In this document: positions 12,831 to 25,833 of the stretch, piece by piece | Position numbering within the stretch: position 1 is the first letter of the stretch | How the letters are laid out: each line of letters begins with the position of its first letter | NCBI GenBank assembly: GCA_017591395.1 | Contig: WEDG01008687.1 | Coordinates: 1-64,000 of the forward strand | Reading direction: 5' to 3' | From: Schistocephalus solidus | Taxonomy: Eukaryota; Platyhelminthes; Cestoda; Diphyllobothriidea; Diphyllobothriidae | DNA length: 64,000 nt | Notes under the pieces: model-generated | The model's database searches: none | What the model saw: only the letters and a program-made list of their open reading frames with translations | What the model was told of the DNA's origin: nothing | Translations under genes and position numbers: made by a program

Positions 12831-13403
12831 AAATGTAAAGGTTAGCCACAAAGGACCTTTGAAAGGACCTCAAAAGGCAGGCTGCAAGAGCTCTTTCTTA
12901 ATGTGGATTCTTCCGTGTGTTACTGTATTATATTTTGTGTTGCTCTACAGTGCATGGGGCGGCGCCCTTCCCATCTTTAGTCTTTTTAACTCTGTCGTGG
13001 TACCGGTTGAAGGTGGGGGTTTGGAAAAGAGGTTTATAGAGCGCAAGTCTTTTTTCGCTATAATCGAGCACGATTCACTATCCGTATGCTATCGAAAACG
13101 ACGATCAAACTGGCACTTATCACCCACAACCGGTTGCCTTTATTCCAATTTTCCAACCTACATTACTTTCAAATGTCATACAGAGAGGGTGATGTGCAAT
13201 CCCTTTGCAGCCTAGTCTAATTTGGGTCGCTCTCAAACTAAAACCCAATCCAGCTGGGTGATTGCTTGGTACAGCAAGCGAAACAATCAAATAAGTAACA
13301 TCTTTCTTCAACACTTCCCGCCTCTCCTTCCTTCCTTAAGCCGTTCTCAAGCTGAAACCCAATTATTTAGCAGAAGTAGCTAGAATTGCAAGCAGGGGCA
13401 GAT
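12831..13403. other. No recognised gene
   Basis: A plus-strand open frame covers 12805-13215 (136 residues) with one hydrophobic segment around residues 33-50 (FLMWILPCVTVLYFVLLY). It starts inside the preceding retroelement, has no recognisable domain, and is probably chance or repeat-derived. Confidence 0.25.
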
Positions 13404-14632
13404 TTAAGTGATGCTCGTGTCGCCTTGGCCACCTGGAACGACATCACGAGACTCTGGTAGTGTCAACAACAGAGAATCAACGACCGATTGATGAACATAC
13501 GCCTGCCTCTTCGGGGAACCACTTTCGCCAACATTATCGGTGCCTACGTCTCCCCCATTCCAAATGACGAGCTCTGGTGAGGCGAAGGGCAAATTCCACA
13601 AGGACCTGCATACCCTCCTAGCAACTGTACCGAGGCAAATACAAACGGTTTTTCCGTGGCGACTTCAAAGCGGGCATCGGGACTGAGCAAGTTGCATGTC
13701 GGAGGGACGTCCTGAATGCCCATGGTTTCAGAAATTGTAACGATAACGGGTGCCTTTTTCTGTGCACCTGCACGGAGCAGCGTCTCCTGCTGATCAAAAC
13801 CTTCTTTCACCTTCCGACGTCGGCGAAGGTCACATGGATGCATCTCCGACTGTGGCGCCGGCAGCTGTTGGACTATGTCTTAGTCCGGGGTCGTGCTCAG
13901 GTTGAGATGTTGATGAATAAAGCGTTTCACGAAGCAGACTGTTGCACGGATCACCACCAAGGTAAGTCAATTTATATTGTGCTCTGCTCATTTTTTAGGT
14001 TTCAGCAATCAACTTAATCAGGAATTGGAAAATCTCCAGATGATAACGCCATTGTGGAGACATGATGAAGTCAACGAAGAAAATGACATGCAATCCACTT
14101 GTTTGAAGAGCAAGACGCTCACATCATCAACCGATGAAGAAGAAGATACTTTACATGGGTTTTATTAAATTTCTGACTGACGCCATCAAAGCAGCAATAT
14201 TTGGATGCTGCCACCATGTATATCAGCGACTGTGGGACATACAGAATGCCTGCATGATCCGTAAGGCCTAAAAAAGGACATTGACAGAAGCGAAAAGACA
14301 AAAGTCTTCAAAGCGGGCATGGTCGTCTTAGCTTCTATGCCTCATGACAACCACAAAGCTTTTCACCACCGATGACCCAAGGATACTGACGAAGCAATCA
14401 CAAATTCTGTGACGCTGAGCCGAGCATATTAATAGTCTCCTCAACATCTCAATAACCATCTCTAATGCTACTGTCCATCGGCTGCTGGAAGTGGAAAGGT
14501 ACAGTGACCTTAACTCCTGCTTTTTCTACCAGAAATGATTCCAGGCCCTGCAACAGCTTACTAGCGGGAAAGCACTCTGCTCACATGCCATCAGCAGAGA
14601 AGTCTGTAAGCGTGGTGGCCCACAGTTCCATT
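13404..14632 (+). pseudogene. RTE-like retroelement: endonuclease, linker, RT start
   Basis: Plus-strand frames match the endonuclease-RT polyprotein of the abundant RTE-like element of these tapeworms, as I remember it. In order: INDRLMNIRLPLRG (13470-13515); a catalytic GDFKAGIGT block near 13655; CNDNGCLFL; TWMHLRLWRRQLLDYVLV near 13830-13890 with its DYV motif; and a degenerate TDHH near 13950, where the family has TDHRLV. A degraded linker follows (FSNQL near 14000, then an RLWDIQNACMIRKA block at 14230-14270), ending in the start of the RT (QALQQLTSGKA, 14540-14575). Stops and frameshifts are frequent. It breaks off near 14632, where CR1 sequence begins. The same family's C-terminus lies at 57940-59125. 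Confidence 0.7.
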
Positions 14633-15064
14633 GCTCAAAAGTAGCAAAATCTGCCCTGTCAAGCTTGTATCTAATTAAGCGAGCGTTTGCATAGTTCGAC
14701 AAAGGGTGCTTAAATAAGGTCTTTGGGATGTTCGTGTGACCACAATTGGAATTTTCCATACAAGCCTGGAGACCGTGGTCTATCAAAGACCACAACACCC
14801 TTGAGAAGGTCCAAAGACGTGCAACCAAGCTTGTTCAAGGTCAAAGCTGCCTGCCTTACGAGACACGATTGTCTGATCTTGACCTTGAGTAACATTACTT
14901 TATAATTGTTTGTCCGATGCCCTGCAGTGTGTCGGGGAGAAAACCCTTTGTCCATCGTCCATTATATGTCAGCCTTTTTTAATTTGAAGTGTCATTGACA
15001 TCAATAGGGAGCTCCAAAGGCTTCGCCTATCTTTCCCTTAATAAAACTGAACTGAACTGAACTG
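14633..15064 (+). mobile_element. CR1-like 3' end with pentanucleotide tail
   Basis: The plus strand encodes the conserved C-terminal block IQAWRPWSIKDHNTLEKV, then QRRATKLVQGQ and LPYETRLSDLDL, which aligns with the same block in the element at 21892-22347. It ends in tandem CTGAA units at 15045-15064, the kind of short 3' repeat tail used by CR1-like elements. It is strongly 5' truncated and fused directly to the RTE remnant. Confidence 0.75.
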
Positions 15065-15404
15065 AAAATAAAGTTGATGGTGAAACACGCAACGATCTTT
15101 GTAGCAGATGTGGTGCGAGGGAAATGTTATTCGGGATTTCAAGAATGCGACCATGGTCCAGCGAACCAATAACTCTGAGATAAACACTGAGACAGTTTGC
15201 TGCTGAACATTGCAATGAAGATATTCGTTGGTATTTTCCTTAATCACTTAAATGGCCACGTAGAGCAGAGACCGCTGTCAAAATCAAAGTCAAGGGACGC
15301 AGGTCGGTTTTCGAAAGCTAAGTAAAACCACAAATATTGAACGTATCTTTCTGTTTATTCTGACGTCATTGGCAAAGAGGTGCGAAAATTCTCCTCGAAG
15401 GATT

Positions 15405-15480
15405 CAGAAGACTAGTTGGCGAGCATACGCGTGCTTTCAGTAAATTCTCGTCGGGCCAGTACATTTATATGGGAAACGGA
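15405..15480 (-). mobile_element. Short PLE end with hammerhead-like fold
   Basis: About 65 bases are nearly identical, in inverse orientation, to the right end of the PLE insertion at 63310-63375, including the segment that folds as a hammerhead. Here the stem II/GAAA junction differs by two bases. No PLE coding sequence adjoins it, so it is an isolated terminal fragment. Confidence 0.55.
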
Positions 15481-17804
15481 GTACCTACCTATCATCAACT
15501 TCTCAGCCCTCATATTCAAAAGCCTGGTCGCGTTGTTACCAACCTCAGTGCACCGGTTAATTAATGTCCTCAAATGTCCATTTTGGTCAGCCCCTACACT
15601 CTACCTTCTATTTCATTTTCCCAACGGTTGTTTAATGAAACATTCGGTGCTTTTAGCCCATCGGTAATTTCCGCAACCCTGTCTAAAGCATTTTTTACCG
15701 TCTCACCCATCTAACGCCGTTACACTGTCAGCTTCATGAAAATGACCAAGCCACATTGCATAAATAGCGTACTTCAAATGCAAAATCCACTATCGTCTAC
15801 ATTTAAAGAAAACTTATTTAACCCTCCACAAACTTGCTTGTCCATTAAACCCACGGGTCAACGTGTATTCCCAATTAAAGCACCTAAGGCAGGTTGTCCA
15901 AAGGACATTAATCCAAACCACACCGAAAAGCAAGGAAGCGCATTTCCTACTTAGTGCATACAGCCGCCCGAAAAGTAAAATAACCCTTACCATGAAAATT
16001 GATATACAAGACCATACTGTCGAGCACTTACTTCTTATAACTATTTGCCTTCTCCTACTAGCCACTTTAGCAGCTGTATAACGTCTAACTTCCTCTTTTT
16101 CGGTTTTAACTACCAACAGACATATCCTGGTCTTAGCCCCTATGGTGGTTCGATACTGGAAAGTGTTATTCCTTCACCTTTTAGATAAACCTCTTAGCAT
16201 TTTTTTATTGACGTTCCTTATACTTATATATCTGGTACAGTTGGCAGTTATCCTTCAAACCACAATAACTTCCAACTTAATTTCCCACCTCTAATTTCTT
16301 TTTAATAAATAGCGACAACCCTGGTCTGGATACTTGAAATAAACTTTATGTCCTATAACTTAATGCTAGATCTATGATAAACAAGATGGCACAAGAAGCG
16401 GGATTCGGAGATGGTCTCTTAAATACCTGAAGATCCTTTCTCGGAGTCCATCAGAAAACTTTTCAGCAGTTTAGAATTGACCTACATACCTCATGAACCT
16501 CGGATATTATTTTTTTTGAAATAACTGCTACCTTCATTAAGCGAGCACTATTTTAAAAGTTGCTGTTTTCTTTTTGCGCGCATAGCTTTGGCAAACGAAG
16601 TAGCATGTAAGTAATCGCGTTTGAAAAGGCGTTTTCATTTTTCAATGCCAAATAAATTGAAATAAACCGGAATCGGAACGATGGAATGAATAAAAGGTTA
16701 ATTAGGACGGGTTTGGATTAAATTGCCATCCTTGCTTTAAAATTGAAAATCTATTCTTATTTGGTATGTAATTGAAAAGAAATCTGTACAGGAAAGCACA
16801 TAAGTGAGAGTTTTTTGGAGTAGAAGATGAGGCTAGAGGGATAGTAAGCGAAGAAAAACGTAGGTAGAAAGGAAGATTAACAGGGGTTAGGGCTGAAATT
16901 CAAGGATTTTTGACACATATGTACAGCAAACAAGAAACTATGCTCAGCTACGAATCTCGGAATCCTTATAAACTAAATTCAACTTAACTGATATATATAT
17001 TCGAGTAGGATTTTGTTTAAGCGAACCAATTTGCCAGTTTTTCCAGAATAATTGTAATTATTGACCTCTGAATGAACGTTCACTCAATGAAAATAATTAA
17101 TGCAAAACTGCTGGTGTTCGGATAGATGGCAAACGAAATACAGTTAAAAGTAGGTAGTTTTTTATATTTTTATAGATGTAGCACCCCTTGGGCACTGTCA
17201 TCATTATAAGAAAAATCCATAAACAACATTCTACTTTCCGGAATCACTTCCGCTTTCTTTAAGGTGTATGCGTAGTCAATATTGTACATAATGGAGAGTT
17301 TTTTTCAGTGACAAAAGCCATTTTCAAAGAAAAAGAAATTTGAAAGATGATGAATAGCTATAAAGCATAGGGGAAAATGATTCTTGCTATGATAGTTTAG
17401 GGTCAAGAGAAATCCAACATTTATGGACTTTAAAAAGATTTCCTTCAACAAAGGTATTTAAGCCTGCTAGATTCCTGAATTTTCTAGTAAAATGTATTTG
17501 AAAGTTTCAATTTTAGAAAGGCTATTCTTGTTCATTTAACCAGAATATGGGAAAAATATTAAAGAACGAGAAGGAAAAAATCGATAATTTTATGGATTAT
17601 AGACATTTAAGGAATTAAAAGAACAAAGATTGGTGGGTTTGGCTGTAAGTTTATCAGCGTGAAAGATGGTCCTTAAATCTTACTGTGCTAAAATATAAGT
17701 CTTTGATTGCGGACAATTCAATAATATGGTGTCCTGAAATTCTACATGTTATTGTTGCATTTCAGGTTCAAAGTAAATTTTAATGATGCCTAGAAGGGTA
17801 GGTT
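15481..17804. other. No recognised gene
   Basis: Overlapping short frames on both strands at 15736-16116 show no domain. The stretch is A/T-rich and I see no structure, RNA gene or element in it. Confidence 0.3.
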
Positions 17805-19420
17805 TCCATAAGGCACGCTGAGCAACGCGTGTAAAAACAAGCGAGTCTGTTCGCATTCTATTGTCGAATTTGACCTAATAAGTGGGAATAAAAAGACTGC
17901 GGATTTTAAAATTCAGATTGCTAATTATTTTAAGCAAAAAAAAGAAAAATGATGAAGCACGTTACCTTGGGAAAGACCGAATACAAATGGGAGTCAGATG
18001 AGAATGAGGACTCATGTACTTACGGTAATTTATTCAAATGAAAAAAACAAAAAATTTGTTGGCTTCTTCAAAAAATAGTTTTTTTCTATCGTTTTCTTTT
18101 ATTCGAATTTGAAATAATCTGCCTTCACCGTGTCCAGAAGTTTATATATGTATAAATGTGATTCCGCTCATACGCACTGGTGTCTACGCAAGACCCATTT
18201 AGATTATAGAGTTCAGCATGGAGATCGTGCCTGAAGAAAGATATCGATCTCCTCGAACAGGTACTGTGGAGGGCTAATTTTTATTTTTAATTTAATTTAA
18301 ATTTAAATTTTAAATTTAATTTTAAATTTAATTTTAATTTTAATTTTTTAATTTTTTCTATCTTAAAGGCACTTACGGTAAAGCCTAGTGAAGACATTCA
18401 GGATTATCTGTGGCCATCATTGCTCGCTGTTACGCCCATGTACGCCACTTCCGGACCATCTTACAGCGTCTGGAACACAAAGCCGCTGACATGAAATTGC
18501 AGAGCACATAGGGCGCAACAAGGTTAAAGCATAGAGTATGAGTATACAAACGGCTCAGAAATTAAAGAGATATTAGTCTGCACTCAACCAAAAACCAGTA
18601 CCAAAATCCATTATGACCATGAAACGGAACCAGAAGAGGCAGAGAGTTAAATTCCTTGGAACAGACTCCAGGTTCGTGGTGTCAATTGAGAGAGATTTTG
18701 ACACGTCGTGTGAACAAAATGCAAACTGGCAAAACCAAGGGGAAACTCCTGCTGAAATTGCAGCTGCATTTTAAAACAGGCAACACAATAAATTTTTACA
18801 ATATACTTGCATCAATAGTTTGCTCTAATCTTTCATGGATTTGGACACCGCGCACCCATTGACCCATTTGTCCAGAGTACGTGAAATGAGTGATCTGGGA
18901 AAGAAAAATCTTTTCTTTTGGACTAAATTGTTGCCTACGATCCTTTTATATTATTTTAGAGTGCGAAGCGCAGGTATATCGCTTGCTACAAACGAAGTCA
19001 TCTGCTCAGTATATGCATAATGGTAGTTTCTTTCAAGTGGATTTCAAACAGAAAGAGTAAATGAAAAAAAAGACATTTAATAAGTGAACGACCAAACGCG
19101 AATAATAACCTGAAATAAGAGAAGAGTCTATAATTTAAGTCTCAAGTGAATTGTTTTGGACAAAGGCAGTCAGGCTGACAGATTTACCAATATCTAAATG
19201 CACGCTTTTGAGACTATTGCGAACACGAGTGCACGCTATCTAGAATATTCCATGACCACTATCAGAGTCTCTTCAAAAACTTGATAAGCTCAAATCAATA
19301 GCCTCTGACAGGAAACCTCTTGAAATTTCATTGATGGAAAAGTGTTACCCGGGAGACAGAGGGATAAATGGAGTCAGTATTGGTGCAAACAGCCTCCAGC
19401 TCTTACGCAATAGCTTTATT
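17805..19420. repeat. Diverged duplication, copy 1
   Basis: Blocks of this segment recur in the same order and orientation at 19905-21275. Examples are 18687 and 20361 (GAGAGAGATTTTGACACGTC), 18883 and 20553 (GAAATGAGTGATCT) and 18991 and 20857 (ACGAAGTCATCTGCTCAG). The spacing between copies changes from about 2.1 kb to 1.67 kb and then 1.87 kb, so indels separate them. Copy 1 carries an A/T-only tract at 18276-18357. No coding capacity is recognisable. It may be an old, unclassified element in two copies. Confidence 0.6.
18276..18357. repeat. Low-complexity TTTAA/AAATTT tract
   Basis: About 80 bases consist almost only of irregular runs of A and T in the pattern TTTAATTTAAATT. It is absent from the matching place in duplication copy 2. 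Confidence 0.9.
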
Positions 19421-19904
19421 ATTGCAGCGACTTCGTACAGCGTGTGCCACAGAAGGTTACTCGCACAGGAATACTTTCCTGGTAAGCGGACTCACCACAC
19501 TCCCTCTTGACAAATTCAGGTGGGTCCCTTGGCAAGGCAGTCAGGTATACCGCAGGAAGATGTGATCGAAATGACTTATGAAGCTTTACCACCCCTCTAG
19601 GTTTGCTATGTAAAACTTATATTCATACTAATATTGCAACCGTTTAAAAATACAAATTTTAACCTATCGTGCGCGAGAATTCAAAATTAACTTCAATAGT
19701 TCAAGCTCAATACATGATATCTTGTGAGATTAGAAGGCTTGTAGTATAATTGACAGGTAGTAATCCCTATTGTTATCTCTGGTTTGTTTAACCTGTAATA
19801 ACACCCGTTTAGGTGAATGAAAAAAACTGACTCGCTTTCCATAAAAATCTGAATCTCTCTTTAGGCTTAAAACAACTGAAACGACGCTTAGAAGTGGAAA
19901 ATTC

Positions 19905-21275
19905 ACTTAGGCACGTTGAGCGACGCATGGAAATGCAAGCAGGTCTGTGGATTAGATTTGAGCATCGTGTGGTCGTAGGTTAAAATGAATATACGCATTT
20001 GAGCTTATAAGTGTAAATAAAAGACTGTGTGTTTTTTATCCGTCTATTAGAAAGAAAAAATAAATAACGGCCAAGCAAGGACCGCACACAATAGGGGTCT
20101 TAGTTGAAAATGAAAACTCCTGTATTAACGAGAGTTTAATCAAATAAAAAGGGCGAAAATCCTCTGGCTTCTTCGAAGCAGAAGAGGCTGAGTGTAAACT
20201 TTCTTGGCACAAATTCCAGACTCGTATGTTGTGCAGCCTAAAGGCTGGCATAAGAGCTGAATTGCGACAAAACCATGCACCAAATTTTGTTTCGCAGAAC
20301 TGGAGGGTGACTGACAAGCGGACTGTTAAAGGCAAATGTTAACTCTGAGTGGTGTCGAACGAGAGAGATTTTGACACGTCCTGTGAATGAAATGCAATCC
20401 AGCAAAACCAAGTGGAGACGTCTACTGGAACAGTCTGAATTGTACAACAGGCAGCACAATAAAATTATAACAATGTACCCGCATTTTAAGGTTTACCGAA
20501 TATTTTACGGATTGTGACTGAGTGAACCCATTAGTCAGTGTGTCCAGAGTAAGTGAAATGAGTGATCTAGAAACGACAGTTCATTCCATTTAAAATATGT
20601 GATGCCAAACCTGCAGGCGTTCTGTTAAATCCCAAAAAAACAGCCATAATCGTTCTTGGGCTCATCGTCAACATTTCCTAGGAATAAAAGTTGAAGCCGA
20701 CCAAGGTCTGCTTCAAGAGTTGATAAAAATAAGTTTAAGGGACGGCAACTCTCAAAAAACATAACGAAGGGAAGGCCCAACCATCTCTTAGACCAAAATG
20801 TTGGCTATTATTCTAAAAAAGTATTTAAGAGAGTAAAACGCAGGTATAAGCTGCAAACGAAGTCATCTGCTCAGTTAATGAATGCCGGTTGTTTTTAAAC
20901 TTAATTTCGAAGAAAATAAGCGGCTGAAAATAAGAAAAATATTTGTCCAATAAGCGAAGACGCATTCTACGCTAAAATAAGAATGGTGTACAATAAGAGT
21001 CAAAAGGGAATTTTTTGGCAATAAACAGTGAATTTGATGGCTTAACCAATATTACAATGCATGCATTCGAGGATAATTTGAACAAAAGTGGCCGTTATCT
21101 TAAATAATACCGTATCAGCTTACCAGTCTCTTCAAAACACTCAATGAGCTCAAATCGACAGCCACTGACCAGAAACCTCACAAAATTGCATTAACAAGGA
21201 AGTAGTAAATTGAAGAAAGAGGGATATTTGAACTCATTATTGGTGCCTGTAAAACATTTTTCCCATTACCGAAAA
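19905..21275. repeat. Diverged duplication, copy 2
   Basis: This is the second copy of the segment described at 17805-19420. Roughly 200 bp at 20590-20790 have no counterpart in copy 1. Similarity extends to about 21265, where both copies show a TCAGTATTGGTGC-like block. Confidence 0.6.
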
Positions 21276-21879
21276 TGTTGATAATGAAAAACGCCTCTGC
21301 TCTTTTTTTCATCTGATTTCACCTATGAAACCGATTACAGCGAGGTTAACTTTCCTACTGGGAGTTACGAAGGGATCATTCAGTATCAGTATCAGTATAT
21401 TTGAGGGAGATGTAGGTGAGTTACCTTTGAATTCCCTATTTGTACATGCATGTTGTGGTATCAAAAAATAGTATCTCGATATGTTGGCGAGGCCAACATA
21501 GTTGAAAAAGAGCAGACAGTAAAAAAACTCCCGGTGATATTTAGGAGAAAAAAACTGTCGCCCTTGGGGGGGGTCCGACGGGGGGGCATTGCGGAGGTTA
21601 CATGAATCAGCCATGAATCTGCACAGATCATCCTCGGTCCATTGCGGTTCGAAACAAGGGAGAACGCTCATACACCTCATGGACGACAGCCGCCAGGTCC
21701 AGCTGATGCGAATACTCACGGTGTCACCAAGGTTTGCAAATAATTAAGCAGCGAAGACCTCGAGGACCCCTAGCATGGGAATTATGGGCGAATGCAAGAC
21801 CTCAAACGAAAATAACAAACATAAAGAAATGTTACTTACATATAGCTAGTAGTATCATGAACACTTTATTTGCTGCCGT
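21276..21879. other. No recognised gene
   Basis: A minus-strand frame at 21309-21719 (136 residues) has no recognisable domain. A run of G residues occurs near 21565-21590. It may be flanking debris of the CR1-like element. Confidence 0.25.
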
Positions 21880-21891
21880 CACTTGCAGCAG

Positions 21892-22347
21892 TCAGTTCGT
21901 GTTGTAACTCGCACCATTATATCGATCTAGCTTTCGCTTTAAAAACTCCAAGGAGTCCGACATAACAACATCCAGAGGAAGACTACTCCAAGCTTTGACT
22001 ACTCTTTTGGAGAAGAAGTACTTCCGAGTGTCTAGCAATGCTCCAGTCATACGTAATTTGAGAGGATGACCTCTCAAGTTCGTTGTTGTTGCTAGCTCGA
22101 AGAAATCACCTGGGACGAGACAACAATCCTGTACGCGTTGTATGCGGAATTTTAGTATCAGGTCCCCCCGAAGCTGTCTATAGCGCAAGGGAAAGAGATT
22201 GAGATTCGACAGCCAAGTTTCATAAGGCTGTGAGTCATATCCAAGGACAAGTTTTGTTGTTCGTCTTTGGACCTTTTCGAGGATGTTTATGTTTTTCACC
22301 GCCCAGGGTCTCCAAGCTTGGATAGCGGACTCCAACTGTGGTAGCAC
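21892..22347 (-). pseudogene. CR1-like ORF2 C-terminal domain
   Basis: This 151-codon frame is the C-terminal domain of the CR1-like ORF2. It contains the conserved basic block LEKVQRRTTKLVLGYDSQPY, then RYRQLRGDLILKF, and near the end a motif around FFSKRVVKAWSSLPLDVV with a final FKRKLD helix. In non-LTR elements this region follows the RT thumb and is thought to bind element RNA. It ends at the element's 3' end; I see little 3' UTR. Confidence 0.75.
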
Positions 22348-22363
22348 GAATGTTCCGAAGACT

Positions 22364-22904
22364 TTAGAGAAGCATTCGGTAGTGAAGGCTGCGAAAGCTC
22401 GTTGACATGGCTGACTTCGCTACCTTTGCGCAATGTAGGGAGGGTTTAAGCGAGGGCATGATCCAGACTCCCAGGTCCTTTTGGGCATCCACTTCTTTCA
22501 ATGGAATGCCATTCAGACTGTTAAACGTACAGTTCGAAGGATTGCTTTTTCCGACTCGTATGATGTTGCACTTGCTCTCATTAAACGGCAAGAGCCAGTC
22601 ATTTGACCATTTCTGGAGTCGATGTAAGTTTGCCTGCAAGTTCTCTTCATCAGCCGCAGTTTGAATGACGCGCCAAAGTTTGAGATCATCGGCAAACATG
22701 GCAATATTGCAGTCCAGTTCGTTGGCACAATCGTCGATGTAGACAATGAACAAAATAGGGCCGAGAACAGAGCTTTGGGGAACACCACTCTCAACCTCAA
22801 CCTTGGTCGATTGTTTGTCGCTGATATGGACAGTTTGTGAGCGGCCAGTTAAGAGGTTTTCTATCCATTTCAGAAGTCTACCTCTTACGCCTATGCGGTT
22901 GAGT
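22364..22904 (-). pseudogene. CR1-like RT catalytic core
   Basis: Open from about 22904 to 22364 on the minus strand. It holds VESGVPQSSVLGPILFIVYIDDCANELDCNIAMFADDLKLW; the FADD aspartates bind the catalytic metal ions. The following block (LQKWSNDWLLPFNESKCNIIRVG) is the typical palm end, then LNGIPLKEVDAQKDLGVWI. The family motif GVPQGS reads GVPQSS here. A stop at about 22905 separates it from the upstream KKAFDSVPH block. Confidence 0.75.
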
Positions 22905-25833
22905 TAATGAAGAAGGCGGTGGTGCGGCACGCTATCAAAAGCCTTTTTGAAGTTGATATAGACTGCGTGCCCCGTATTACCACTAGCGACCGCTTCAGTC
23001 CAACGTTCTAAACAGTAGAGCAAATTTGTGACACAGGATCTGCCTCTACGGAAACCGTGCTGGACCTCGGATAGCAGAGTTATGTTCGAAGAACTTCATT
23101 AGTTGTTGCTTAATTATTTTTTCCATTATTTTGCAGCAAACTGAAGTTAGGCTGACCGGTCGATAATTATTAGCAGAGACCCGGCTTCCACCCTTATAAG
23201 TCGGTAATCCATGCGGATTTCCAGTCGGCTGGTAGACTTCCGGTCTGGAAGAATGTTTGGAAAAGCGTAGAGAGTTGTTTTTCCAACTCTCTCGCTAACT
23301 CTTTCAACAGCTTGGCAGGTACTTCTTCGGGACCCGGCGACTTGGATTCCTTTATCCCCAAAAGTTCCTTGAGGACAGTAGTCTCAGTGAAATGAACAGT
23401 CTCGACTATTGTATCCACTTCGAAGCCATTGGTAGGGTAATCGTAACTCGTTTCCTTCGTGAAAACAGACTGGAAAAATTCCAACAGATGATCAGCCTTC
23501 GCATCGTCTTCAGTAAGGTCTATGCCCTCGGTGGTCCTCAGTATGGGTATCGGATCCTTGTTCCGTGTATTCTGCCTGAGGTAACCTTAAAACAGTTTTG
23601 GGTTCACGGTGGCCCGGTCAGCAGGTCCACTTCGAAAACCTGTCTTGTTCTAACAATAAGGCCCTTGACCTGATTTCTCTGCATTTTGAACGCATTTAGG
23701 GATGCAGGAGTTCCGTCCATAAGCGAATTTTTCCACAATCTCCACTTTTTGTAAACTTCGAGTTTTAAGGCCAGCGTAAGCCATCGCGGTCTGTTCGTTA
23801 ACCTTTTTCTCAAAATTGGACAGTGATTTTCCATGAGCCTGTGCAGTATGTTCCGGAACGTTGCCCAGTCCTCGGTTATGTTTCCAAAGAATAAAGGTTC
23901 CCACTGAGTGCGCATTAGTTTGGCCCTCATTCCACCGAAATCGCCTTGCCATATATTCCTTCTGATTGTTGTGGGTCTTGCTGGTATAGAAAATAGTGTG
24001 TACTCCCATCGCAGGACCACGTGCTAACTTTTACCTAGCGGCGGTAGACATGACACTTCGTCGATGCTGTCCTGCGACTTCGTGAGAACTAGGTCCAGAC
24101 AATTGGCCTGTTGTCCTTCGCACACCCTTTTTGGAAAAATGACGTGCTGTGTGAGAAGTAACTTTAGCGTCGTGCTCAGAAAACAACTGTCAAAGGCTAG
24201 ATCAGAACTATGTACGCAGGTCGAGCCTTAGTCGAAGTGAGGCGCATTGAAGTCACCCATGATCAGGATATCCAATCGTGTAGCAATCTTTTAAAGCTCC
24301 TCTAGCAGGTAAGCATCGGCTATGGGGTCTCTTCTCGGTGGGTGGTAGACTGTCAGGACATCTAGACTTGATGTACCTGGCACTTTTACGGATAACCATA
24401 TCGCCTCGAAAGTAGACGTGAGTTTATAAGTTTTGTCTAAAACTGTAAGTTCGCTTTTTCACGTATGTGAGTACGCCACCTCCTTGACGCTCTTTCCTGT
24501 CTTTTCTAAAAAGTTGGTAGCCAGCCATAGTTACCTCCAGGTTGTCAACGTGTTGGGACAACCGAGTTTCTGGTACGGAAACTATATCTGGATATATATC
24601 GCAGACATGAATCTTAAGCTCGTCGAGCTTCGATAATATACTCTGTGCATTGGTGTACAGAAATGTTAGTTTGCGGTTTGCTCGGAAAGTGCTAACAGTC
24701 TGGCCCGAGCCCCTGTTTACTAGGCCAACTGCGTGGTAATCCGGAACGGGCCTCTCCAGGAGGAGAACAATGGACGATGGATCACTTGGTTGTTGTAACT
24801 AACCAAATTTGTTTCCCCCTCGCTGAGCCGCCGTCTTAGTTCGATGACAAGTTGATGGCATTAATTCCGCTCCGCAGGTGAGAAGTCCTGTTGAAAAAAA
24901 CTCCAGTGTTTGAGGTTTTTAACTTAAAGCGCCTAGACAGAATGAGACTGGCTTCCTGGCTACTGGTCAAGATAACTTTCAGAGGCCTAGGGCGTGTTGA
25001 TTCAGATTGGCTTTTGGGCCGTTTTCCAAGGCGGAAGGCTTTTTCCAGTTCAATCGACGTATTAGGTTCCAGCATATTGTTCAGGAGTTCATGAAAGCGG
25101 TTCATGTCTTCAGAATATCGTTCTATGGGAGTGGTTGCTGTTGATTTAGGTATTCCCTGTATTATGAAACTTTTTTTCTGTCCGTGTCATTTTTTGTACC
25201 TACGACGCTGTCTTCCACTACCCGGTGGGAAGGTTTCACGTTGCGCACTGATGACGATGGAGCGGATGCTGATTGGCTATGTGTTGGCTTTGATCTGGTT
25301 TTTTTTTGGGTTTCGGCAAATTCCACGGGTTCGATGATTTTCAATCACAGGTGGTAGTTTCGGTTGGGGAATCAATTTCACTGCTTGCGCTTGGTGTGAG
25401 AATCTCAGTACTTCCTGTGGAGGACAAGGCAATGGTCAAAGTCCCGTGTTCCAGTTTTTTTGACGAATCTTTCGAAATCGGTTGTCCATTGGCTTTTTCC
25501 TTCTTGGTATCAGTTTTGCGTTTTGGACGGCTTTTTTTGTTTAAGGCGGACTATTTTTGTCTTGCGCCGTTGGTACTTGTTGTTCGGTAGCCGTAGAAGC
25601 TGTCGAAGTTGTTGTTGGGATTCCATTTGAACGCGTACCAATGGTTTTACTCCTGGTTAGTCGCTCAGTGGACTTCTGAGTGGCATCTACTGCTTTAGAG
25701 GTGCCTTTTAGCGCAGATTTTATTTGCCTTATCTCATCCTCGAGCTGGTTTAGCTTGATGGACAGTTTCTGACAGCCTCCACAAATGGCAGTGTCGTCAA
25801 TAGCGTGCATATTAATTTGAGAGAGCGCTCGTC

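Larger units (their letters stand above)
21880..25832 (-). mobile_element. Near full-length CR1-like retrotransposon
   Basis: This is the most complete element here, read from about 25832 down to 21880. ORF1 starts near 25810 (CGGCQKLSIKLNQLEDEIRQ, a CxxC plus coiled coil) and ends with KAFRLGKRP and FFNRTSHL at 24836-25105. The endonuclease follows (VYHPPRRDP and GDFNAPHFD near 24240-24350), then the linker at 23604-24020 (RRNIWQGDFGGM, HRLMENHCPI). RT motifs are KSPGPEEVPAKLL (23300), LPADWKSAW, KKAFDSVPH (about 22930), SVLGPILFIVYIDD and the catalytic FADD near 22690-22700. The C-terminus is IQAWRPWAVKNINILEKV with QRR to 21892. There are a stop near 22905, a frameshift near 23190 and several ORF1 stops, so the copy is inactive but young enough to read throughout. 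Confidence 0.85.
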
